Shown here in pieces: positions 1 through 5,357 of a DNA stretch of 5,588 nucleotides. The stretch is from DATAPE01 sp036265345. GTDB lineage: Bacteria > Actinomycetota > CADDZG01 > WHSQ01. How positions within the stretch are numbered: the stretch's first letter is position 1; each line of letters starts with the position of its first letter. A program made the translations under genes and the position numbers. Location: positions 1 through 5,588 of the forward strand of contig DATAPE010000182.1 in assembly GCA_036265345.1 (NCBI GenBank), given 5' to 3'. The notes beneath the pieces were generated by a model. It saw only the letters and a program-made list of their open reading frames with translations, had not been told where the DNA came from and did no database searches.

Positions 1-865
1 GGTATCAGCGCGCCAGCTCTACGGGGGCACGCACGATCTTCTAACCAACATCCTTCCGCGCTACGGGATCCAGTCCACGATGGTGGATGTCGACGACTTC
101 GACGAGATCGATCGGGCGCTTGAGGGAGCCAAGCTCTTGTATTGCGAGACGATCGGCAACCCGCGTATCACCGTGGCCGACCTGCCGCAGCTGGCACAGC
201 TCGCTAAGCACCATCGCGTCCCACTGGTCGTCGACAACACCTTCGCCAGTCCCATCTTGTGCCGCCCCATCGAGCTCGGAGCAGACATCTCGCTGCACTC
301 GGCTACCAAGTTCCTGGGTGGACATCACGACCTCATCGCCGGGATCGTGTGCGGGGCTCCATCCCTGCTAGAACCGATCGCCGAGGTGGCTCGGGAGCTG
401 GGACCGGTGCTATCGCCGTTCAATGCGTGGCTGACGCTACGGGGGCTGGCGACGTTGCAGCTGCGCGTGGAGCGTTCCTGCGCCAATGCGCTACAGATCG
501 CCCAACTACTCGAGTCCCACCCACGGATAGACGCGGTCTACTACCCAGGTCTGCCCTCGGATACGTCGCACGCCCTCGCCAGTGCTCTCCTGGGCGGGCG
601 TGGTGGGGGCACCCTCGGGTTCGATGTTGCGGGAGGTCGGGATGCGGCGGCGGCGTTTCAGGACCGCCTGTTGTTGGTGAAACGCGCCGCGTCCCTCGGC
701 GGAACGCGCTCCCTGATCGTCCATGCCGCGAGCATCACGCACACGCAGCTGACCGCCGAAGAGCTCGAAGCCGCGGGCATCGCGTCTGGGTTCTGCCGCA
801 TGTCGGTGGGGGTGGAGGACGCCGAGGACCTGATCGCCGACCTCACCCAAGCACTCGCGGCCTAA
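1..865 (+). CDS. PLP-dependent trans-sulfuration enzyme (cystathionine gamma-synthase/lyase-like), 5' truncated by window
   Basis: This is the C-terminal 287 residues of a Cys/Met-metabolism PLP enzyme (fold type I, PF01053). The first full codon is at position 2; roughly 100 N-terminal residues lie outside. Visible landmarks are LYGGT near the start, the cofactor-ring Asp in VVDNTFASP (codon 233-235), the Schiff-base Lys in HSATKFLGG (codon 308-310), the SLGG segment (692-703), the HAASITH segment (722-742) and the carboxylate-binding Arg in FCRMSVGVED (797-799). Family members act on cystathionine, O-acyl-homoserine or methionine in the cytoplasm, as homotetramers. The substrate is unclear. 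The Cys of methionine gamma-lyases is Gly here (LYGGT), and the residue before SLGG, usually Glu in cystathionine synthases and lyases, is Ala (689-691). The family is certain and the exact reaction is not. Internal ATG codons such as the one at 80 are not the start, because the conserved frame continues upstream. Confidence 0.93.
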   Translation, partial: VSARQLYGGTHDLLTNILPRYGIQSTMVDVDDFDEIDRALEGAKLLYCETIGNPRITVADLPQLAQLAKHHRVPLVVDNTFASPILCRPIELGADISLHSATKFLGGHHDLIAGIVCGAPSLLEPIAEVARELGPVLSPFNAWLTLRGLATLQLRVERSCANALQIAQLLESHPRIDAVYYPGLPSDTSHALASALLGGRGGGTLGFDVAGGRDAAAAFQDRLLLVKRAASLGGTRSLIVHAASITHTQLTAEELEAAGIASGFCRMSVGVEDAEDLIADLTQALAA

Positions 866-866
866 G

Positions 867-922
867 GAGTCCCACACCAGGTCTGGATCCGGTAATGGCA
901 AATGGGACTCGCTTCGAAAGCG
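867..922. terminator. Possible bidirectional terminator between convergent genes
   Basis: Between the PLP enzyme stop (863-865) and the stop of the convergent YihY gene (930-932) there is a perfect 8-bp inverted repeat, GAGTCCCA (867-874) with TGGGACTC (903-910), enclosing 28 bases. It is followed at once by a compact hairpin, CGCTT-CGA-AAGCG (910-922). No T-tract follows either arm, so this is not a textbook intrinsic terminator. Its position between two converging stops is the main support. Confidence 0.35.
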
Positions 923-929
923 CGTCAGA

Positions 930-1859
930 TCAGGTGGCGCTCACTTCGGAAGCCGGAAACGCCGACTTGGATCTGCGGCTGCTCGGCCCTTCCTGGGAGG
1001 TCGCTGCTTGCCGTTCCAGCTCGGCGTTCAATTCGCCTCCGATAAGGACGGCAAGCGAGCTCACGTACAACCACAGGATCAAGACGATGACACCGGCGAG
1101 AGGGCCGTAGGTCTTCGAATAGCTATTGAAGTTCCCCACGTAAACCCCGAGCGCGATAGAGACGACGATCCACAGGACGGTGCCCAGGATCCCGCCCGGG
1201 CTCACCCATTGCCAGGAAGGTGACTCTCGATTCGGTCCTACGTAATAGAAGACCGAGAACAGGATCACGACGGTGATGATGCTCACGATGTAGCCGAGGA
1301 CCGTGAAGATCGTTGATTCTCCGAAGGTGAAGAACGGCGACGGCACGGCTCCGAAGATCAGCGTGGCGATCAGAAGGAGTATCCCGATCCCCCGAGCGAC
1401 GAAGAACTTGCGGTCTTTCGGTACGTCGTAGGCGACGTTCAGGCCCTTCTGGAGGGCCGACATCCCTGACGACGCGCTGAAGATCGCCAGCAGGATCCCA
1501 CCGACGGCGGCGACGAGAGATGCCCCATGCGAAGGCTTATCGGCGTGCGCTATCGCTCTGGTCAATGCAGTACCGGCCCCGCCGGGCAACGACGACTTGA
1601 TCGAGCTGATCAGTCCGGAGGGATTGATGTGCGCGATGCCCAGCACGCCCACCAGAGCGATGAGGGCCGGAAAGATGGCAAGGAAGAAGTAGTAGGCCAT
1701 CCCGGCCGCGATCAGGGTCACGCGATCGTCTTTGATCTCTGAAAGCGTCCGCTTTGCCGTGGACTTCCAATCGCGCGGTTGGAGCTCCAGAGGAGAGTTG
1801 GGCCCGGTGCCGCCGCTTGTCTGCGACGGCACCGGCTCCCGGTTTTGTGGCGGGCTCAT
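930..1859 (-). CDS. YihY/virulence factor BrkB family membrane protein
   Basis: A complete 309-residue inner-membrane protein of the YihY/BrkB family (PF03631, once mis-called RNase BN). A polar, Pro-rich N-terminus (1-45) precedes about six hydrophobic segments near residues 48-75, 113-131, 155-175, 183-208, 222-243 and 252-275. Family hallmarks are AAGMAYYFFLAIFPALIAL (51-69), FYYVGPN (204-210, normally 'vPN' before a W-x-W segment, here WQW) and YGPLAGVIVLILWLY followed by IGGELNAEL (251-281). The C-terminal tail is Ser/Arg-rich and cytoplasmic in most models. The molecular function of the family is unsettled; a transport or export role is often suggested. The ATG overlaps the upstream DUF3618 stop as ATGA, and no good Shine-Dalgarno sequence lies close by (the nearest, AGAGGTG, is 14 bases away), so translation probably depends on coupling. 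It is the last gene of the four-gene envelope operon. Confidence 0.93.
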   Translation of the reverse strand: MSPPQNREPVPSQTSGGTGPNSPLELQPRDWKSTAKRTLSEIKDDRVTLIAAGMAYYFFLAIFPALIALVGVLGIAHINPSGLISSIKSSLPGGAGTALTRAIAHADKPSHGASLVAAVGGILLAIFSASSGMSALQKGLNVAYDVPKDRKFFVARGIGILLLIATLIFGAVPSPFFTFGESTIFTVLGYIVSIITVVILFSVFYYVGPNRESPSWQWVSPGGILGTVLWIVVSIALGVYVGNFNSYSKTYGPLAGVIVLILWLYVSSLAVLIGGELNAELERQAATSQEGPSSRRSKSAFPASEVSAT

Positions 1860-2449
1860 GACGGGTTCGGGGACACCTCTTGCGCCTTCTCCTGCGCGCT
1901 GGAAGCGAGCTCCTGGCCCTGCTCCTGCCCACTTTGCTTGGCGGTGTCTGCGACGCGTTGCGCGGCGTCCTGCGCGCTCTGAGCGGCGGTCTGTCCCACT
2001 TCCTGGGCAACCTGCTTGCCGCGATCCAGCGCTTCCTGCGAGGTCTCTCTGACCTTGTCCTTCACCTGATCCGCGACGGGGCCGAGACGCTCGTCCTCGA
2101 TCTCGGTGGAAGGAACGGACAGGCCTGCCAGGAATCCGAGGGCGACCGAGCCGAGTGCGAGTCCCAACGGGTTCCGCTGAGCGACGCTTGCCGCTTTGCG
2201 AGCATTCCGCTTGAGCTGCTCGGCGTCGGGAGTAGAGCTCGAGACGCTGTCGCGAGCGCTAGACGCTGACCCCACGATGCTGTCCCGGACTTCCGAAACC
2301 TTATCCACGACGTTCTCCTTAGCGTTCGAGATCGAATCCTTGGCCCGCGACTTGACGTCGGTCTTGTAGCCGAGCGCCTCCACGGTATCGCCCATGCGAG
2401 CGCGCGTCGCTTCTATCTCGTTGCGGATGTCTTCGGGTTCTTTGCCCAT
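1856..2449 (-). CDS. DUF3618 membrane-anchored protein with LEA-like 11-residue repeats
   Basis: A 197-residue protein in three parts. Residues 7-33 match the DUF3618 helix (PF12277), recognisable from DIRNEIEATRARMGDTVEAL. Residues 34-90 are a polar, Ser/Ala/Lys-rich helical region. NPLGLALGSVALGFLAGL (93-110) is a single membrane span. After a short linker, residues 127-192 form six back-to-back 11-residue units rich in Ala, Gln and Glu. The role of the family is unknown; in actinobacteria it usually sits beside Holin-X genes, as here. The start is fixed by an excellent Shine-Dalgarno sequence seven bases upstream and because the DUF3618 helix begins immediately; this start lies 37 bases inside the upstream Holin-X gene. 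The stop overlaps the YihY start (ATGA). The anchor resembles that of ElaB/YqjD-type proteins, which is an inference from the motif only. Confidence 0.88.
   Translation of the reverse strand: MGKEPEDIRNEIEATRARMGDTVEALGYKTDVKSRAKDSISNAKENVVDKVSEVRDSIVGSASSARDSVSSSTPDAEQLKRNARKAASVAQRNPLGLALGSVALGFLAGLSVPSTEIEDERLGPVADQVKDKVRETSQEALDRGKQVAQEVGQTAAQSAQDAAQRVADTAKQSGQEQGQELASSAQEKAQEVSPNPS
1874..2071 (-). repeat. Six tandem 11-residue (33-bp) repeats in the DUF3618 protein
   Basis: Residues 127-192 divide without gaps into six 11-mers: DQVKDKVRETS, QEALDRGKQVA, QEVGQTAAQSA, QDAAQRVADTA, KQSGQEQGQEL and ASSAQEKAQEV. Positions 4 and 8 are mostly Ala or Gly, position 9 is mostly Gln, and position 11 is usually small or aliphatic. 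An 11-residue period is the signature of group 3 LEA proteins and of long amphipathic helices lying on membranes. The repeat is at protein level; the DNA units have diverged. Confidence 0.65.
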
Positions 2450-2841
2450 TCGATGTCCTCCTTTATCGTGTCAACGGTCTGCTCGGGAACTGGTGATCCC
2501 GCTTCCTGAACTTTCTCCTTGCCCCTCATGATCAGCACCGCCGTGATAGCCCCATAGACCAGGGTCACGATCAGAGCGGCCAGCCATGCGTCCATGAAGG
2601 TGTTCAGCACCAAGATCAAGAAGGCTGTGAATGCGCCAAGCGTCGCAAGCCCGGCGGCTCCCGCGCCCCCAAACATCGCCGCGCCGGCTCCTGCCTTCTT
2701 ACCCTTCTGGGCAACCTCCGCCTTCGCCAGTTCCATCTCCTGTCGAACCAGCGTGGCGGTTTCCTGGGACAGCTGCCGCAGGAGCTCGGCTATCGAATGA
2801 TCCCGGAGGTCATCCTGCCGGGGGCCCAGCCCATCAACCAT
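2413..2841 (-). CDS. Holin-X / YqjE-like phage-holin-family membrane protein
   Basis: A complete 142-residue protein of the 'putative actinobacterial Holin-X' family (PF07332, which I recall also contains E. coli YqjE). The N-terminal amphipathic helix carries the family pattern SIAELLRQLSQETATLVRQE followed by MELAKAEVAQKGKKAG (16-51). Two membrane spans follow, about 54-80 and 84-106, with the family's typical A-W-L-A-A-L-I-V (85-92) at the start of the second. The conserved C-terminal segment VPEQTVDTIKEDIEWAK (118-134) is cytoplasmic. Despite the name there is no lysis context: no endolysin, spanin or phage gene is nearby. Members are normally chromosomal envelope proteins of unknown function. 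The start overlaps the upstream stop by one base (TGATG), with only a weak Shine-Dalgarno sequence (GGTGGT), which favours reinitiation. Its 3' end holds the ribosome binding site of the DUF3618 gene. Confidence 0.92.
   Translation of the reverse strand: MVDGLGPRQDDLRDHSIAELLRQLSQETATLVRQEMELAKAEVAQKGKKAGAGAAMFGGAGAAGLATLGAFTAFLILVLNTFMDAWLAALIVTLVYGAITAVLIMRGKEKVQEAGSPVPEQTVDTIKEDIEWAKNPKTSATR
2457..2464 (-). promoter_or_regulatory. Strong ribosome binding site for the DUF3618 gene, inside Holin-X
   Basis: The minus strand reads AAAGGAGG, then seven bases, then the ATG at 2449. The site lies within the last codons of Holin-X, where it encodes the conserved Lys-Glu-Asp of KEDIEW. It settles the start of the DUF3618 gene and makes the 37-base overlap real. 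Confidence 0.8.
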
Positions 2842-3482
2842 CAGACACCACCGCGGTACGTGGTTCCGGTGGCGTCGTCGTAGCCGCTCTCGGTGAGGAC
2901 ACCCTCGCGGTAGGTCTCCTCGTACCCCTCAACGGAGCGAGCTGCTCGCGCCATCGAGGCCGACCCACCCGGCGTTGTGTAGACCGGCACGTCCCGGCGG
3001 GCGTAATGAAGGTCTGACCCCGCAGGCAGCTGGTACCTGCTGTTGTAACGGCGGGTGCTCGAGGCCTTCAGGAATCGAGATGCCAGGAACCCGATCGCCA
3101 TACCGCCGGCGATAACTGCCCATGGCTGTCTGCGACCGAAGTCCTCCATGTCCGCCAGGATCTTGTCGCCGTCAGAATCGATCAGGTAACGCGCGATCTG
3201 CTCGACCTTGTCGGCCCCCAGCTCCGCCAACTTGGCCGGGGTGTCTTTTCCTTGCCTGCGCAGCTCTTCCCCCACCGACCTGAGGTCGTCGGCGGTCGAC
3301 TGGATCTGGCCTCCTGCCTGAGCGGTCCGGGTGTCGAGTTCGCTTTGGGCCTTCTCCCGCGCCTTCCCGGTCGCTTTCTGAGCCGTTTCTTTGGCCTGCT
3401 GCGCGACCTGCTGCGCCTGCTGCTGTACCTGCTCGGTGGTTGATCCTGTCCTGGAGGGATCCATAGTTCGATCTGTATCCAT
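2841..3482 (-). CDS. Nutrient-deprivation/stress-type single-span membrane protein (ElaB/YqjD/DUF883-like architecture)
   Basis: A 213-residue protein. The N-terminus (16-80) is a Gln/Ala/Lys-rich helix whose first part has 11-residue periodicity. Residues 66-120 form a conserved block (DDLRSVGEELRRQGKDTPA, then DKVEQIARYL and a DSDGDKILADMEDFGRRQPW stretch) that I associate with bacterial 'nutrient deprivation-induced' proteins. A short membrane span (120-137, AVIAGGMAIGFLASRFL) ends in the basic KASSTRRY. The last 65 residues are a flexible tail rich in Tyr, Gly and Arg. A longer ATG start at 3497 exists, but it lacks a Shine-Dalgarno sequence, whereas the ATG at 3482 has GGAAGGAG five bases upstream, so I chose 3482. 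It is the first gene of the four-gene operon and has a plausible general-stress promoter upstream. A role in envelope or stationary-phase stress is inferred from family and promoter; the biochemical function is unknown. Confidence 0.85.
   Translation of the reverse strand: MDTDRTMDPSRTGSTTEQVQQQAQQVAQQAKETAQKATGKAREKAQSELDTRTAQAGGQIQSTADDLRSVGEELRRQGKDTPAKLAELGADKVEQIARYLIDSDGDKILADMEDFGRRQPWAVIAGGMAIGFLASRFLKASSTRRYNSRYQLPAGSDLHYARRDVPVYTTPGGSASMARAARSVEGYEETYREGVLTESGYDDATGTTYRGGV
3339..3437 (-). repeat. Three Gln/Ala-rich 11-residue repeats, with CTG-rich DNA repeat
   Basis: Residues 16-48 of the stress protein read as TEQVQQQAQQV, AQQAKETAQKA and TGKAREKAQSE, with small or aliphatic position 4, Ala at position 8 and Gln at position 9. 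This is the same register seen in the DUF3618 protein of the same operon. Within it, the plus-strand DNA at 3395-3436 has four imperfect copies of CCTGCT-based units spaced 12, 9 and 12 bases apart, i.e. whole codons coding for Gln-Gln pairs. Confidence 0.55.
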
Positions 3483-3487
3483 TCGTG

Positions 3488-3495
3488 CTCCTTCC
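3488..3495 (-). promoter_or_regulatory. Ribosome binding site that decides the stress-protein start
   Basis: The minus strand carries GGAAGGAG five bases before the ATG at 3482. The alternative in-frame ATG at 3497 lies just upstream of this site and is preceded only by a C-rich stretch, so the downstream ATG is preferred. Confidence 0.7.
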
Positions 3496-3526
3496 ATCTG
3501 GGGGGTCGTTCGATGACTGTTTGTGA

Positions 3527-3552
3527 CTACCCGCAGCGGAGCGAGCTAACCC
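3527..3552 (-). promoter_or_regulatory. Candidate general-stress (SigB/SigF-type) promoter of the envelope operon
   Basis: In the 121-base gap between gpsA and the stress-protein gene, the minus strand reads GGGTTA (3552-3547), 14 bases, then GGGTAG (3532-3527). Known SigB/SigF promoters of Gram-positive bacteria have a GTTT-like -35 and a GGGTA(T) -10 separated by about 12-17 bases, so both boxes match with one or two changes. Transcription would start around 3520 and leave a leader of roughly 40 bases. The rest of the gap shows no clear SigA-type promoter. Short GC-rich boxes can occur by chance. Confidence 0.42.
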
Positions 3553-3603
3553 TTCGGGCCGCGATCGACCGACTTGATCTGTAGGGAACGTTCGGGGAGT
3601 GAC

Positions 3604-4641
3604 TTAATTCTGGAGCATCAGAGGATCGACAACCCCTTCGAACTCTGAACGGTCCTCGCGGTTCAGGAGGTCCCTGACCACATCCTCAACCGGAGCCCCT
3701 TCGTGGCAGATGCGCACGACGTTCTCGGTGATCGGCATCCGCACGCCGGCGTCCTGGCCCAGCTCGAAGATCGGCTTGCAGCTCTTGACGCCTTCGGCCA
3801 CCATCCGCATCGAGCCGATGATCTCGTCGATCTTCCGCCCCTTACCCAATTCGATCCCCACCGAATGGTTGCGCGATTGAGCGCTGGCGCAGGTGGCCAT
3901 CAGATCGCCCACCCCCGCAAGGCCCAGGAAGGTAAGAGGCTGCGCGCCGAAACAAACGCTGAAGCGGGCCATCTCGGCGAGCCCCCGGGTCATGACCGTC
4001 GATTTGGTGTTGTCCCCGTAGCCCAGCCCATCCGCGATCCCGGCGGCGATCGCGATCACGTTCTTGAATGCACCGCCCAGCTCCGACCCCACGACATCGT
4101 TATTGATGTAGCAGCTGAACGCAGAAGTGTGGAAGAGCTCCTGCAGCATCGCGGCAGTCGAGGTGTCCGCACAGGCGATCGTGGACGCGGCGGGAAACCC
4201 CTGCGCCACCTCCTTGGCGAGATTGGGCCCGGTGAGCACGGCGATCGAGGATGGGGAGATCGAGTCAACCTCCTCGGCGAGCACCTGCGACATCCGTTTC
4301 CGCGTCGATACCTCGAGCCCTTTCGTGAGACTCACGTAGACGGCTCCATCGGGTGCATGACGGGCCACCTGACGCAGAACCCGGCGGAAGCCGTGGGAGG
4401 GAACCGCCATGATCACGATCCCCGCGTCCATCACCGCTTCCTGGATGACGTGGGTGGCCACCAGCTTCTCCGGCATCGTCAGGTCGGGCAGGTATTCGGG
4501 ATTCTCGTGATAGAGGTTGATGGTCTCGGCCAACTCCGCCCGGCGCGCCCACAGGACGGTTTCGTGGCCCTCCTTTGCCGCCACCAGTGAAGCGATCGCA
4601 GTGCCCCATGAACCCGCGCCTATGAATGCGATCTTGCTCAC
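3604..4641 (-). CDS. gpsA: Glycerol-3-phosphate dehydrogenase [NAD(P)+]
   Basis: GpsA reduces dihydroxyacetone phosphate to sn-glycerol-3-phosphate, the backbone of bacterial phospholipids, in the cytoplasm. The 345-residue protein is full length. The Rossmann nucleotide-binding loop is GAGSWGTA (8-15), and family segments follow in order: MAVPSH (78-83), SLTKGLE with Lys107, LTGPN (136-140), FKNVIAIAAG with the probable catalytic Lys193, NTKSTVMTRGLAEM (211-224), GLAGVGDLMATC (240-251) and SRNHSVG with Arg257-Asn258. The GTG start at 4641 is chosen because the Rossmann strand KIAFIGAGSWG begins at residue 3. A much longer open frame upstream is Arg/Gly-rich and overlaps plsC. The GTG overlaps the plsC stop as GTGA and has no good Shine-Dalgarno sequence, so it is probably translated by coupling with plsC. 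Confidence 0.97.
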   Translation of the reverse strand: MSKIAFIGAGSWGTAIASLVAAKEGHETVLWARRAELAETINLYHENPEYLPDLTMPEKLVATHVIQEAVMDAGIVIMAVPSHGFRRVLRQVARHAPDGAVYVSLTKGLEVSTRKRMSQVLAEEVDSISPSSIAVLTGPNLAKEVAQGFPAASTIACADTSTAAMLQELFHTSAFSCYINNDVVGSELGGAFKNVIAIAAGIADGLGYGDNTKSTVMTRGLAEMARFSVCFGAQPLTFLGLAGVGDLMATCASAQSRNHSVGIELGKGRKIDEIIGSMRMVAEGVKSCKPIFELGQDAGVRMPITENVVRICHEGAPVEDVVRDLLNREDRSEFEGVVDPLMLQN

Positions 4642-5318
4642 GCCGCGGATCGCTTCACGCGGCGTCGATCCGGGACCGCCGGTCGTATCTCGGAGAGCAG
4701 CCCGCTGATGTCGGACATGAGCGCGGCCCCCAGCTCTCTCCAGCCTTCCGGGGTATCCCCCACGGCCGGGAGGGCCACGGGGGGCCCGATCCGCGCAACG
4801 ATCCGCTGGCCGGGGCGCCAGCGTTTCTTGAATCCTTTCGGCCAGACGTTGGCGGTCCCCCACAGAGCGCACGGGATCAACGGCGCACCGGTCTTGAGCG
4901 CGAGCCGGGCGGCGCCGCTCTTGGCCGCCATCGGCTGCAGCTCGGGGTCCCTGGTAACGGTGCCTTCCGGGAACACGACAACGAACTCCCCACGATCCAG
5001 AGCCGCGTACGCCTCGTCCAACGCCATTGGCGCATCTTTGGTCCCCCGCTTCACCTCGATCTGATCGGCTCCCTTGAGGACCCAGCCGATGCGCTTGTCC
5101 TGGAACAGCTCTGATTTGGCCAGGAATCGGGCGCGACGCCCGGCCTTATCGACGATGAACGCCGTCGCGAAAGGGTCGAGATAAGCGATGTGGTTCACGG
5201 CAAGGATGGCGGGGCCGGTGGACGGTATGTGCTCGAGGCCCTCGATCGTCCACTGGAACCACACCATCAACCAGGGCTTCAGGATCACCTTGGCCAAGGA
5301 ATAGGTCCAATCCCTCAT
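4638..5318 (-). CDS. plsC: 1-acyl-sn-glycerol-3-phosphate acyltransferase family protein
   Basis: A complete 226-residue acyltransferase (PF01553). It most likely transfers an acyl chain to lysophosphatidic acid to make phosphatidic acid at the cytoplasmic membrane face. The four family motifs appear in order: NHIAYLD, the H-x4-D catalytic pair His43/Asp48; RFLAKSELF (64-72); FPEGT (116-120) followed by VTRD in place of the usual RS; and GAPLIPCAL (144-152). The N-terminal 25 residues are hydrophobic and Trp-rich, suiting a membrane-associated helix, and the C-terminus is strongly basic (RRRVKR). The start has GGAGG ten bases upstream. Its stop overlaps the gpsA start, so the two genes supplying and using glycerol-3-phosphate derivatives are co-expressed. 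Acyl acceptor specificity cannot be read from sequence alone. Confidence 0.93.
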   Translation of the reverse strand: MRDWTYSLAKVILKPWLMVWFQWTIEGLEHIPSTGPAILAVNHIAYLDPFATAFIVDKAGRRARFLAKSELFQDKRIGWVLKGADQIEVKRGTKDAPMALDEAYAALDRGEFVVVFPEGTVTRDPELQPMAAKSGAARLALKTGAPLIPCALWGTANVWPKGFKKRWRPGQRIVARIGPPVALPAVGDTPEGWRELGAALMSDISGLLSEIRPAVPDRRRVKRSAA

Positions 5319-5328
5319 CGAGCCTCAG

Positions 5329-5333
5329 CCTCC
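5329..5333 (-). promoter_or_regulatory. Ribosome binding site of plsC
   Basis: GGAGG on the minus strand, ten bases before the ATG at 5318; a second, weaker GAGG lies four bases before it. It supports this ATG as the start. Confidence 0.6.
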
Positions 5334-5357
5334 ACGATCGCCGCGCCGCCGGCACCT

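Noticed and set aside
259..1110. Plus-strand 283-codon open frame overlapping the PLP enzyme and YihY
   Set aside because: It crosses the ends of two conserved convergent genes and has the Arg/Pro/Gly composition of an out-of-frame GC-rich read.
1880..2269. Leu-rich plus-strand frame that looks like a small membrane protein
   Set aside because: It is the antisense of Ala/Gln/Glu codons in the DUF3618 repeats, which read as Leu and Arg on the other strand. The same explains the Leu-rich frame at 3252-3443.
2413..2841. Phage holin, implying a prophage remnant
   Set aside because: No endolysin, integrase, att site or phage structural gene is present, and Holin-X proteins with this KEDIEW tail are ordinary chromosomal genes.
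3586..3593. GAACGTTC palindrome as a LexA/SOS operator
   Set aside because: It lacks the four-base gap between GAAC and GTTC of known LexA boxes and lies far from the gene start, next to the gpsA stop.
3703..4590. Plus-strand 295-codon open frame opposite gpsA
   Set aside because: It is a His/Arg/Asp-rich shadow of a clearly conserved gene, with no recognisable motif.
3604..4872. Longer 422-residue version of gpsA with an N-terminal extension
   Set aside because: The extra residues are Arg/Gly/Pro-rich, read antisense to no family and overlap the conserved part of plsC in another frame. The Rossmann fold starts right after the GTG at 4641.
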